A DNA stretch of 31,054 nucleotides from Lachnospiraceae bacterium. GTDB lineage: Bacteria; Bacillota_A; Clostridia; Lachnospirales; Lachnospiraceae. A model generated the notes under the pieces. It saw only the letters and a list, made by a program, of their open reading frames with translations. It had not been told where the DNA came from and ran no database searches. Positions 16,496-25,065 of the stretch are shown here, one piece after another. Every line of letters starts with the position of its first letter. Position 1 is the first letter of the stretch. The stretch is from the NCBI GenBank assembly GCA_004556565.1, contig SFGN01000027.1:1-31054 (forward strand), read 5' to 3'. The position numbers and the translations under genes are program-made.

Positions 16496-16501
16496 GCCAT
16501 T

Positions 16502-19500
16502 TCAAAACACGAGTTCCTGCTGCTCAACCACCTCTATCTGCGATACAACCATCGTTTCCGGCTCATTTCCCCTAAGATGATCTGCTTTCAGGTACTGCAT
16601 TCCGTTTCTAAGACTGGCGGCAATCAGATTTAGCACATAGATATTATCAAAGCGGTTATAGATGGACTCCCCTCCGAGGCCGGTAAGACAGATAAGCTGT
16701 GTATTTGTTTTTTTCGCCATATCCATCAAAGGCTTAAGAAGATGTGAGGCATTCGTCTGGGCAAACGGATTATCCATAAGTAGGACTTTTCCTTCATTTC
16801 TGTCAGCAAAAAGGTCCGACTCGTCTTTTCTCATATAATACAGTAGACTTGACAGAATCACGAATGCTGAAAGAAAGCCTTCACCGCCGGAATTCTTTGC
16901 CACTTCCGCCCAGGTAATCGGGTATTCTCTTTGTTCCTCTATTTTGTACAGACGTATCTGTACATTTCCGATTCCCACGACCGTATCGTACAGATTCCGT
17001 GTGGTGATCCTTGTACCGAAATACTCCTGTGCATTCTCATTTTTCTCGAAAATTTCAATTCCTTTCAGAGTCACTTCGTCAATCATATCCTGCAGACGGA
17101 CCTGGTACAGGTTTTCATTTTCTTCCCAGGCAGGAAGCTGGATTTTCAACATCTTCACCGGACGTTCACGGATGGTAATTGTCGAATTATGGTCTATTTT
17201 CCCAAGATTCTGATGAACTTCCTTAATGTAATCCTCCAGCAGTTCAACGATTTTACTTTTCTCTTTTTCAACCATAGAAATGTCCACTTCCAGTTTTTCC
17301 ATCAGGTTGTCATAGGACTGTATTGTCGTACTTAACTGGCGAAGCACCTGTGAGGCATCCTCGCTCAGCTCAATCATAGCTTCCAGCGGCTTTTTGTAAA
17401 AATCCTCCTGAAATGCATCAAGGCGCACAATCTGATTCAACACCTGGATCAACCGCTCCTTTGCCTGCTGCCTGTCACGCAGTCTCTGATTATAATCCCG
17501 GATCAGAATCCCTTTGAAATTCCTCAGTGCAGCGGCATCCATCTCCGAAAAATCCTGCTCCCACTCTGCCGGTTCTCTCAGTGCAAAATCAGTGTATTCT
17601 GACAGTGCTGTCAGATTCTCATCGTAGCCTTGCAGATGATTCCTCGTTCTGTCTCCCTCTTTTTGCGTCTCCTTCTCCTGATAGCGGAGCTGATTCTTTC
17701 TCGCTTCAAAATCCTGATCCTGAATCTCGCTCTTTGGCAGCGGCTCATCCTGCCCGCAGTCACTTTTCATTTGTTTAAGGCGGTCTTTTCTCTGCTGGCT
17801 GATGACTGCAATCTTCTTATCTTCCTCTCTCCAGAGATTCTCCCTGTTCTCCGCTTTTCTGCGGCAGTCCTCAAGCATAATCTCCTGATGAGACTCTTCT
17901 TTCCTGCTGTACCTGATCTCTTTCCACGCCTTTGCTTCAAGGCGGAATTTTAAACGCAGATGTTCCAGTTCATCCATCGCTTCTTCATATCGTTTGGCTG
18001 CACTCCTTTCCCGTTCCTCCAGCTCCTGAAGTTCCAGAGACATATTTCCGGTAATGGCTTTATACCTGTTTTCCATCTCCGTCATCTCATGGAAAAAGCT
18101 CTCGTCCATTTCTTTACCTGATACTTCAGCCGATCTTTTCCCTGATGCTTCTTGCAAATCTTCCGGTATATCATATTTACTGAAAACACGTAATTTTTCC
18201 TGAAATTCTTCTTTTCGGCGGTCAAGCACATCCGCCTCTGTCTCCAGCGTCCTTCTTAAATCCTCCAGTTTGTGTAAACAGCTTCTGGTCAGTTCCTGCT
18301 GCTGTGCCAGCTTTGCCGCCTCCTTTCTGCAAACAGAAAGTTCCTGTCGGCTTTGCTCATATTCCGCATAGTATATCCTAAGCTGTTCAAAATCTTCTGC
18401 CCTTCGCTTGTGGTACTCAATTCTTTTATCCGCTTCCCTGATATCCTGCTCAAGAGCTTCAAGGTCTTTCTCTGTCTCGGCCAGTTCCTCTGAATTTTTC
18501 CTCTGGTTATCTTCCAGTCCGGCAATTCTGCCGGTAAGTTCGTTCAGCATTGCTTCATTGCTGTCATATAACTCTTTATTCACTTCCTGATTTTCTATCA
18601 GCTCCTGCCGTTTAAAATATTCCTCATATTCTGTCTGGCGCGTGTGGATTGCCTCTTTTTTCTTCTTGATCTGCTGCTCTTTATCCTGTACCAGGAGACG
18701 AAGCTTTTCTTCATTCAGCAGATTTTCATTGAAAAGCACATAGAAGCTCACGTCCGGGAGGGAAATGATATTTCCCTGTTTTTCCTTTCCATCACCGGCC
18801 AGTGATTCACGGACAACAATGGGCACAGGAAAAGAAGTATAGATTTCCCCCTTCGCATGCTCCAGCTTTTCCATCTCCTGACCGGACAAAATCAGCGCAT
18901 ATGGCAGAAATGGATGCCGGCGCACCAGCTCCAGATTCTTCTCTTCCGTACACCCATTCTTCTGAAGCCATTCCATTCCATAAACAACATGAATTCCCAG
19001 GCGTTCCAGCTCTTCCTCGAATTCTCCGGGCAGTTCCAGGACCTTTCCCTGGGTAAGCCTCTGATATTCCTTCTGAAGAACATCTTCCTCTTTCTCAAGC
19101 CTGCGTCTCATCCCTGCAATTTCCTGAAGCTTACTTTCAGAAGTACGAAGTATCTTCTCTGTGTCAAAAAGCGATTTGTCATCCAGATTCAGATATTTCA
19201 GAACCACTCGACGCGCTTTCAGCTCTTCATCGTATTTCTTCCGCAATCCTTCCAGCTGATTCTTTTCCATCCCTCTTTTTATCAGCTCTGTACGGATATC
19301 ATCCCGGTTTCGCTCCAGTCGTTTTTTATTTTCCAGGGAAGTTTCCTGCTGCTTTCTCTTTCTGAGACGCTGCCGTACTTCCTCTTCCGACTCACGGGCA
19401 TAGGTTTCTTTCAATATCTCTAATGTGCCCGGCTCATACTCTCCAAGGATGTTGCGCGCAAGTTCGGCTTTATATCGGCCGTTATACTGTTCCTCATGGT

Positions 19501-20956
19501 TGTCATAAATCTGCACCCGGCTCTTCAAAGCACCTTCTCTGGATATAGTATCTCTGATTTGATTCTCCAGCAATGCTGTTTTCTCTTTTAACTCACCGAT
19601 CTGTTCCTCTGTTTCACGATATCTGCTCCGGTTGTCCTTCAGATTCTCCTGATTATCTGCCGACAGTTTTTCGTAACAACACCGAAGCCCAAATCCCAGC
19701 CTTCGCCTCTCCGGCTCCAGTTCCTCATCTTTTTTCTGAGAAAGTAAAAGTTTCTGCCGGATAACATCCAGCTCCCCCTTTTCGTTCTCCACGGATTCCT
19801 GCTGCTTTGCACACATCAACAGATGCAGCCGGTTTTCTATCTCTTTGGCCTCTTTCTCAAGGGTATCCCTCTCTATTTCAAGCATATCCCGGTTACTGGT
19901 ATGAAAGCGCAGGTCGTCTTCAAGCGCGTAAATCTCTCCGGAAAGCTTTTCATATTCCACCCGTGCAATGGACCGGCGAATTTCTTCCAGGCGCTTCTGA
20001 TTTTCTCTGTACGCCTCTTCTGCCGTTTCCCGCAGCCCGGTAAGCTCTGAAATAAAATTAGCCACCAGATTCTCCTGTGCCTGTCTTGCCTCGTCCGCGC
20101 TCTGATATACCCCTGCTTTTTCCTGAATTCTGAGGGCTTCCTCTTTAAATGCACGTATCGTATCCCGCCGTTGAATCTTGGAACGGTTCTCTTTATACTG
20201 GCCTACATACTTTTCCAGTATCACCTGAAATTCCTTCATCCGGTTTCTGTCTTTATTCAACTTGCTTTCCACCGCATCCAGAAACCATTTTTCTACAAGG
20301 CCTTTTTCATCCCGGCAATCCGCAAACAATTCTGAAAGACCGGATTCCTTAAGATTCACCTTTTTTATAATGGACTCCCATTCTTTATAATTAATCTGAT
20401 ACTCCATCAGTTTGTCAAAGTACTGTCTCGACTGTGCAGAATTATTCATATCATAATAAAAGAACTGCATGGACCTGTCTTTTTTATATGTTTCAAACAT
20501 CTGCCTGCAGGCGGAGAAATTTTTGAGCGTCATCTCTTTTTTCCCCTTCTCCACGACAGACAGATGACGGATATCCTGAACACAGGGTTTCCGATATTCA
20601 GTGATAAAATTAATCATGTCCAGGCTGTTCGCGTTTTCTTCTGCCACATCCTGGCTTCTGCGCACCATCATACCGGTAAGCACATAGCCTGCCCCCTGGT
20701 CAAGCACCCACTCCACCATAATAAACGAAGGCTTTCCTGTCGTAAAATAACTCTCAAACGGACGGTCTTTTGCATCTCGGTATCTCTTATGCACAAAAGG
20801 TGCCGTCATCATCTGTACCAGAACCGATTTTCCTCCGCCGTTGCGAAGCGATATAAGTGTACTTTCCCCATTAAAATGAAAACATTCATCGCTGATACGG
20901 ATAGCATTATTGTTATAATTCACGTTGATCAGCCGCACGGCATTGATTTTACTCAT
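16502..20956 (-). CDS. jetC: Wadjet SMC-like ATPase JetC
   Basis: Giant SMC/MukB-like ATPase of 1484 residues, the motor of the Wadjet complex that recognises, extrudes and leads to cleavage of closed circular plasmids. The N-terminal head has Walker A in RNGGGKSVL (about residues 38-46). Long Glu/Lys/Arg-rich coiled coils fill about 220-1230, broken near 610-720 by a non-coil hinge-like region. The C-terminal head has the ABC signature NSGGEGFLSAF (from 1355) and Walker B KVLLMDNPFA. There the residue after the Walker B Asp1395 is Asn, not the usual Glu. The ATG overlaps the jetB stop by 8 nt, showing tight coupling. The Wadjet call rests on all four neighbours. The frame is intact. Confidence 0.92.
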   Translation of the reverse strand: MSKINAVRLINVNYNNNAIRISDECFHFNGESTLISLRNGGGKSVLVQMMTAPFVHKRYRDAKDRPFESYFTTGKPSFIMVEWVLDQGAGYVLTGMMVRRSQDVAEENANSLDMINFITEYRKPCVQDIRHLSVVEKGKKEMTLKNFSACRQMFETYKKDRSMQFFYYDMNNSAQSRQYFDKLMEYQINYKEWESIIKKVNLKESGLSELFADCRDEKGLVEKWFLDAVESKLNKDRNRMKEFQVILEKYVGQYKENRSKIQRRDTIRAFKEEALRIQEKAGVYQSADEARQAQENLVANFISELTGLRETAEEAYRENQKRLEEIRRSIARVEYEKLSGEIYALEDDLRFHTSNRDMLEIERDTLEKEAKEIENRLHLLMCAKQQESVENEKGELDVIRQKLLLSQKKDEELEPERRRLGFGLRCCYEKLSADNQENLKDNRSRYRETEEQIGELKEKTALLENQIRDTISREGALKSRVQIYDNHEEQYNGRYKAELARNILGEYEPGTLEILKETYARESEEEVRQRLRKRKQQETSLENKKRLERNRDDIRTELIKRGMEKNQLEGLRKKYDEELKARRVVLKYLNLDDKSLFDTEKILRTSESKLQEIAGMRRRLEKEEDVLQKEYQRLTQGKVLELPGEFEEELERLGIHVVYGMEWLQKNGCTEEKNLELVRRHPFLPYALILSGQEMEKLEHAKGEIYTSFPVPIVVRESLAGDGKEKQGNIISLPDVSFYVLFNENLLNEEKLRLLVQDKEQQIKKKKEAIHTRQTEYEEYFKRQELIENQEVNKELYDSNEAMLNELTGRIAGLEDNQRKNSEELAETEKDLEALEQDIREADKRIEYHKRRAEDFEQLRIYYAEYEQSRQELSVCRKEAAKLAQQQELTRSCLHKLEDLRRTLETEADVLDRRKEEFQEKLRVFSKYDIPEDLQEASGKRSAEVSGKEMDESFFHEMTEMENRYKAITGNMSLELQELEERERSAAKRYEEAMDELEHLRLKFRLEAKAWKEIRYSRKEESHQEIMLEDCRRKAENRENLWREEDKKIAVISQQRKDRLKQMKSDCGQDEPLPKSEIQDQDFEARKNQLRYQEKETQKEGDRTRNHLQGYDENLTALSEYTDFALREPAEWEQDFSEMDAAALRNFKGILIRDYNQRLRDRQQAKERLIQVLNQIVRLDAFQEDFYKKPLEAMIELSEDASQVLRQLSTTIQSYDNLMEKLEVDISMVEKEKSKIVELLEDYIKEVHQNLGKIDHNSTITIRERPVKMLKIQLPAWEENENLYQVRLQDMIDEVTLKGIEIFEKNENAQEYFGTRITTRNLYDTVVGIGNVQIRLYKIEEQREYPITWAEVAKNSGGEGFLSAFVILSSLLYYMRKDESDLFADRNEGKVLLMDNPFAQTNASHLLKPLMDMAKKTNTQLICLTGLGGESIYNRFDNIYVLNLIAASLRNGMQYLKADHLRGNEPETMVVSQIEVVEQQELVF

Positions 20957-21659
20957 CTTCCTTCACCCCCAACACCCGGAGCACTCTCCGGTAATTATTC
21001 TGGTTCAGCAGATTCCAGTCCATAAAATTGTCCAGCTTTTTGGTTGTCATAATCATCTCATCCTGCTCCACATACTCAATCAGTCCCTGTTTCTGCAGGA
21101 AAATAAGAATATAATGAAGAAATCCTTCCTTCGTAGTCCGTGCACGTGATCCTTTTTCATCCGACTTAAGTGCCTCATATGCTTCCGTCATATTGGAAAA
21201 TGCGATTCCGTTTTCTTCTTCCTCTTCGGTCTGTTCTGAGCCCTCTTTCAGCCGTTTTGATATACAATTCTGCAGTTCACCGACCCGGATATATTCTCTT
21301 GCTTTACTGCTGCTCCCCTGCCCGTCATAAAATTCCACCAGAAGCGTCAGTATGACAAACTGGGACAAATAATAATCCTTGTCTGTCGCATTTGACCTGC
21401 AAAGTGCCGCCTTCAGTTGTGCCTTGGAAAATCCGAGGAAATTATTCTCTTCTTTCGGAATCAGATAAATCACGTTTCCGTATCGTTCAATGGAGCTTTC
21501 CGCAATCTCTCCCTGGGATTTGACCAGATTCTGGATTTCTTCCCGTTCCGCATAGGCTCTGTAGAGCATTGTCTCTTCTTCTTCGCGAAGTTCATGATGC
21601 TCCAGCAGATAATAAAAAATCTCCTGGCTGGTTCTGATTTCTTCTAATTCATATGCCAT
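20949..21659 (-). CDS. jetB: Wadjet KITE-like subunit JetB
   Basis: Acidic protein of 236 residues between JetA and JetC. The size and position match the winged-helix, MukE-like KITE subunit that dimerises and binds the kleisin and DNA in Wadjet complexes. A predicted winged-helix region lies in the C-terminal half (EGFLHYILIFLQKQGLIEYV). A low-complexity acidic loop (EQTEEEEENG) sits in the middle. I cannot see catalytic motifs, as expected. The ribosome binding site GGAGGAA lies within the 3' end of jetA, and the gene overlaps jetC. Assignment depends strongly on gene order. Confidence 0.85.
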   Translation of the reverse strand: MAYELEEIRTSQEIFYYLLEHHELREEEETMLYRAYAEREEIQNLVKSQGEIAESSIERYGNVIYLIPKEENNFLGFSKAQLKAALCRSNATDKDYYLSQFVILTLLVEFYDGQGSSSKAREYIRVGELQNCISKRLKEGSEQTEEEEENGIAFSNMTEAYEALKSDEKGSRARTTKEGFLHYILIFLQKQGLIEYVEQDEMIMTTKKLDNFMDWNLLNQNNYRRVLRVLGVKEDE

Positions 21660-21665
21660 ATCTGT

Positions 21666-23285
21666 CTATTCCTCCCGTATCACTCTGATCAACACATTAG
21701 AACATCGGATACTCTTTCTTCTCCCGTTCTCATCCGGAACATTTTCAAAGACAACCGTTGTACCGTCCGTGATCCGGTACGTCTCGATTCTTCTGATATT
21801 TTGATTATCTGTTCTTTCTTCTACAAGCTTCAGAAGCATATCATTAAGCTGGAACTCTGCCTGTCTGTCCTGAATATACTCACTTCGCTCTCTTTTGAGT
21901 GCATTAATATCAATTTCCCGGTTCTTGATCAGCTCTACCATAATTTCCTTGAAAATCTCTACATTTGGAAGCAGCAGGTCTTTCTCTTCATCATTTTCTC
22001 CCAGCCTTTTCTCTATGTCCACCAGAGATATTTCCCCTGTTTCAGATGCAAAATGAAGCAGTCCTGCCAGACTATCTTCATACTTTTTCAATTTTTTGCT
22101 GCGAAGCCTTTCCTGTTCCTTTTGCCATGCATCTTCATCAAAATCCAGTGTCTCCCCGCTGTCCTCTTCTTCCTTCTTCCGCATCGGTTTCTGATACTGG
22201 AATGCCTTATTCAGATTATAGACCTTCTCTGTATCCTGATTAAAAAGAGGCCGCAGAAAATAAATCATGTTCTCCAGGGCAGACGGCTGTAAAAGTACCT
22301 TGTCATACAACGCTGTGCGAAGTGGAAAACGTTTTATTAATGACATCTGCGCCAGTTGTTCCAACTCCTTCGTATAGAGTGCCTTCAGATCAAAATGACT
22401 GCTTAATATTTTCTGGTGCTCATCAATTGTCCGGTTCAGATACTGCTCAATCTCCCTGAGATATGAAAGCTTCTTTTCTTCCTTTTCCGTGAGTCGTTTT
22501 ACGTTAATATTCTCTTCTTCAAGCTCTCTTGCCCTGCTCTTCACCATTTCCCGGTAATTCTGGAATTTCTGTTTGGTGTCACTGATAGTTTCCAGATTCT
22601 CCGTCAGGATCTCTTCATAATCCTTTACAGAATAATTCAACGCATTCCGGCGGATTCTGCCCATCGCTTCCTGAATCTTCTGAAGCTGGATTTTCAACAG
22701 GTTAAAGACATTTTTTATCTCATCGACTGCTTTATCGTAACTCTGTTTTTCCAGATGCATCTGAAAAATCATTTCATGTATGGTCAGCTTCATATTATTC
22801 TCTATCTCAAGAGTTCCAAGAAGCAAATTGTAACCGTCATCCGTCAGATAATAGGATGTTCTTTTAAGTTCCTGATCGATATAGACAATCTTATTGGCCA
22901 CATAACTGACATGCATAATCTCATAAGCCTTCCGCTCAAAATTGTACCCGTCAAAATACATGACCTTTCCTTCATCAGACAGAATCACATTAACAATAAA
23001 ATCTCCCATCCTCCGGCAGTCCTCATAAGACATATTTTTCTCAAAATACTGCACGTTAAGCGTATCTATATACGCCCCAATATCATCCATCGTACAGTTT
23101 TCTTCTTTCAGGGACTGTTCCATGATATAAAGCATCACGGCAAATATCATATTCAGCTGTTCGTCTTGTTTCAGAAAACCATACTGCTTCCATGTCGTTT
23201 TCTGGCTGCTGTTCTGAATCAGTATTGCATACAGCCCAACATTTTTCATTCTCTTAGGAAAGTCTTTTAAAAAATCATACTGCAT
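21666..23285 (-). CDS. jetA: Wadjet kleisin-like subunit JetA
   Basis: Protein of 539 residues preceding JetB. It fits the MukF-like kleisin of Wadjet, which bridges the SMC heads and the KITE dimer. It begins FLKDFPKRMKNVGLYAILIQ, has helical and coiled-coil segments around 180-310, a charged acidic/basic linker (about 360-400), and a winged-helix-like C-terminal part. From memory it most resembles the DUF5716-type JetA of Firmicutes Wadjet systems, suggesting the type II group; this is not verified. The start has GGGAG about 8 nt upstream. It is separated from jetD by 165 nt of repeats and hairpins, unlike the tight jetA-jetB-jetC spacing. Confidence 0.85.
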   Translation of the reverse strand: MQYDFLKDFPKRMKNVGLYAILIQNSSQKTTWKQYGFLKQDEQLNMIFAVMLYIMEQSLKEENCTMDDIGAYIDTLNVQYFEKNMSYEDCRRMGDFIVNVILSDEGKVMYFDGYNFERKAYEIMHVSYVANKIVYIDQELKRTSYYLTDDGYNLLLGTLEIENNMKLTIHEMIFQMHLEKQSYDKAVDEIKNVFNLLKIQLQKIQEAMGRIRRNALNYSVKDYEEILTENLETISDTKQKFQNYREMVKSRARELEEENINVKRLTEKEEKKLSYLREIEQYLNRTIDEHQKILSSHFDLKALYTKELEQLAQMSLIKRFPLRTALYDKVLLQPSALENMIYFLRPLFNQDTEKVYNLNKAFQYQKPMRKKEEEDSGETLDFDEDAWQKEQERLRSKKLKKYEDSLAGLLHFASETGEISLVDIEKRLGENDEEKDLLLPNVEIFKEIMVELIKNREIDINALKRERSEYIQDRQAEFQLNDMLLKLVEERTDNQNIRRIETYRITDGTTVVFENVPDENGRRKSIRCSNVLIRVIREE

Positions 23286-23336
23286 AATGCCGCTCCCGCC
23301 TTTTTTAATCGTAACCGTTCATCCCGCGCCATTTGC

Positions 23337-23354
23337 CCACAATTTCGATTGTGG
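23337..23354. other. Small perfect hairpin in the jetA leader
   Basis: CCACAAT-TTCG-ATTGTGG is a 7-bp stem with a tetraloop, between the repeat block and the jetA start. No T-run follows. Confidence 0.5.
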
Positions 23355-23365
23355 CTGAACTGATA

Positions 23366-23450
23366 CTCAAAAATGGTCCACCGGACCATTTTTTCATATG
23401 CTTGGCAACTCAAAAAAGATCCACCGAACATTTTTTCATATGCTTGGCAA
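23366..23450. repeat. Tandem 42-43 nt direct repeat between jetD and jetA
   Basis: Two imperfect copies lie head to tail (23366-23408 and 23409-23450). Both start CTCAAAAA and end with ATTTTTTCATATGCTTGGCAA, apart from a few substitutions and one indel. A partial third start (CTAAAAATCC) overlaps the jetD stop codon. Confidence 0.85.
23369..23394. terminator. Terminator-like hairpin inside the Wadjet operon
   Basis: AAAAATGGTCC-ACC-GGACCATTTTT is a perfect 11-bp stem with a 3-nt loop and U-runs in both directions. The second repeat copy carries a degraded version. It lies after jetD and before jetABC, so it may attenuate read-through. Confidence 0.65.
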
Positions 23451-24431
23451 CTAAAAATCCGTAATATTCAATATTTCCTGAGGAATATATTTCCCTGCTT
23501 CCAAAATCTCCCTCATTCTCTGAACCTGTCCGGGTGTAAAATATGAAAAGAATGTCTGCGAAATATTCCTGTTCTGATGCTCTTTTGTGTCCGGAAGCTC
23601 ACTCACTCTGCCGCCCTTGTCAAGCATCGCCGCGTATGCCGGGCAAAAGGGGAGTATCTCCCACCGGTTACGGAACATTCCTGCAAGATTCTCGTAAATT
23701 CCTATTCCCTCATAATCTAAATCCCCGAAATAATAAATTCTGTTTGCCTGCTCCTTCATATACGGTTCCACGCAGAGGTCAAAATCCCGGAAAGAACGAA
23801 GAATCCCTTTCCCTGCTCCGTAAATCAATGTACCTGTTTTAACACCCAGGATTCCTTCGTTTCCCTCAAGCAAATGCCGTCTCATACTATAAAATGTATC
23901 CTTATTTTCAAGAATCAGAAGATTCTGCGGTACGTTCCTTGTGTGAGAATAATAGGCAAGCGGCTCGGTAGTCCCATACATATTCAGGAATTCCTCCCGG
24001 ATACCACAGTGCTTCAGAATTCTCTTGCCCTGCTCTTTCGACAAAAATTTTTCTCTGCACCAGATCTCAAAACTCCGCTCATTAAGAGATTCCGCATATT
24101 CAAGCTGTCCCAGCCTTGTTTTCAGATAATCGTTCAGCAGAAGTACCCAATGCCTGTCCTGCTCATAAATGTCAGGATGAGACAGATAATAATCAACAGA
24201 AAGCAGTGGAGTAATCTGATATTTCAGTTCTTCCTCCACTGCACTGTAATCCTTCTTCTTTTCCTGCATCCAGTATTCCCGATATAGAGCGGGCTTCTTT
24301 CCGTTTGTCCCCGATGCTTTCACTGGACGTATTCTGCCGCTGTCCAGAAGGCTTCTTATATAATCATACTGTTTATCATAAGAAAGCCCTGATTTTGAAA
24401 GCAATAATTCTTCAAGCGAAATCCTCTTCAT
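23451..24431 (-). CDS. jetD: Wadjet nuclease subunit JetD
   Basis: Protein of 326 residues resembling JetD, the topoisomerase VI subunit A-like nuclease that cuts plasmid DNA caught by JetABC. The Toprim signature is visible: Glu175 in LLILENKDTF, and Asp237 and Asp239 in YYFGDLDYEGIGIY, giving the E…DxD metal site. The N-terminal half has winged-helix-like segments (LLSKSGLSYDKQYDYIRSLL) typical of DUF3322-type proteins. The start has AGGAG 6 nt upstream. It is 11 nt downstream of the second Cys-rich small gene, so the two are probably co-transcribed. It comes first, ahead of jetABC. Confidence 0.88.
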   Translation of the reverse strand: MKRISLEELLLSKSGLSYDKQYDYIRSLLDSGRIRPVKASGTNGKKPALYREYWMQEKKKDYSAVEEELKYQITPLLSVDYYLSHPDIYEQDRHWVLLLNDYLKTRLGQLEYAESLNERSFEIWCREKFLSKEQGKRILKHCGIREEFLNMYGTTEPLAYYSHTRNVPQNLLILENKDTFYSMRRHLLEGNEGILGVKTGTLIYGAGKGILRSFRDFDLCVEPYMKEQANRIYYFGDLDYEGIGIYENLAGMFRNRWEILPFCPAYAAMLDKGGRVSELPDTKEHQNRNISQTFFSYFTPGQVQRMREILEAGKYIPQEILNITDF

Positions 24432-24442
24432 GTCTGACTCCT

Positions 24443-24637
24443 TTATCTGTACATTTGCGCTATTTCCAGGAAGGAACGCTTGCCTTTAATGTATTCATCA
24501 TACACCACTTCCGGCGTTTTTCCATGGTACATGGCACAAAATCCACAATAATCGCAGTCTCCTTTACATTGAAAAGTCTCATGTACATATCTTTCTCGTT
24601 CTTCCACGGTTGATTTTTCGATTTCCGGAGGTCTCAT
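24443..24637 (-). CDS. Small Cys-rich protein 2 of the Wadjet operon
   Basis: Protein of 64 residues with a four-cysteine motif, Cys24-x3-Cys28-x2-Cys31-x2-Cys34 (CKGDCDYCGFC). A short helical segment with Tyr-Ile-x-Gly and a final Met-Tyr-Arg follows. It is clearly paralogous to the preceding gene, with the same Cys spacing and a matching C-terminal half. The cysteines could hold a zinc ion or an Fe-S cluster. Its ATG shares one base with the upstream stop (TGATG), and jetD begins 11 nt after its end. I do not recognise the family or know a function. Co-transcription with a defence operon makes a regulatory or accessory role possible. Confidence 0.75.
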   Translation of the reverse strand: MRPPEIEKSTVEERERYVHETFQCKGDCDYCGFCAMYHGKTPEVVYDEYIKGKRSFLEIAQMYR

Positions 24638-24861
24638 CAGCGCACCAGCCCTGCATTGCTTCTATATTCCATATTCAATTCGCGCAATTCTTTTTCCCCG
24701 TCGATATATGGCTGATAGAAGGTATCCACCCGTCCACCTCCGAGGTTATCACAGCCATTGCAAAAATCACAGGCACCTCCGCACTGATAAAGCCCGTGCT
24801 GTACAATCTGAATTCTTTCCTCCCGTGTTGTATCCTTAATTAAAAGACTTCTTATTTCCAT
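24637..24861 (-). CDS. Small Cys-rich protein 1 of the Wadjet operon
   Basis: Protein of 74 residues, first gene of the apparent six-gene operon. It has Cys27-x3-Cys31-x2-Cys34-x2-Cys37 (CGGACDFCNGC) between a helical N-terminus (TTREERIQIVQHGLYQ) and a C-terminal segment YQPYIDGEKELRELNMEYR. The first three cysteines have radical-SAM-like spacing, but the protein is far too small to be such an enzyme. Metal binding by the four cysteines is an inference. The ribosome binding site is AAGAGG. Its paralogue follows with a one-base overlap. No known function is assigned. Confidence 0.75.
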   Translation of the reverse strand: MEIRSLLIKDTTREERIQIVQHGLYQCGGACDFCNGCDNLGGGRVDTFYQPYIDGEKELRELNMEYRSNAGLVR

Positions 24862-24889
24862 GATTACCTCTTACCTCTTTTCATTTTAA

Positions 24890-24960
24890 AGATTTTGATT
24901 GGGATTGATTCCCGACAGAACCAGATTTGAGACTCCGCAAAATCCAATCCGATAAAATCT
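24890..24960 (-). other. Possible structured 5' leader of the Wadjet operon
   Basis: On the minus strand AGATTTT (24960-24954) and, four bases on, GATTGG pair with CCAATCAAAATCT (ending at 24890). This closes a roughly 70-nt leader between the promoter candidate and the first Cys-rich gene. No terminator or known riboswitch pattern is recognised. Confidence 0.35.
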
Positions 24961-24971
24961 GTTTTGAGTGA

Positions 24972-25000
24972 ATTTTACCATACCATCCTGTGAAAAACAA
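24972..25000 (-). promoter_or_regulatory. Candidate promoter of the Cys-rich/Wadjet operon
   Basis: The minus strand reads TTGTTT (25000-24995), 17 nt, then TAAAAT (24977-24972), about 110 nt ahead of the first gene. It is weak at -35 but is the best match in the gap. The rest of 24862-25065 holds no convincing gene. Confidence 0.45.
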
Positions 25001-25065
25001 TAAGAAGTCATGCTTCATCATGTCAAAGTCTTTTTCTTTATTGTTAATATTGGAATGCGGACGAA

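Noticed and set aside
24443..24861. Radical SAM assignment for the Cys-rich small proteins
   Set aside because: The CX3CX2C spacing matches, but 64-74 residues cannot hold the catalytic barrel; only metal binding can be suggested.
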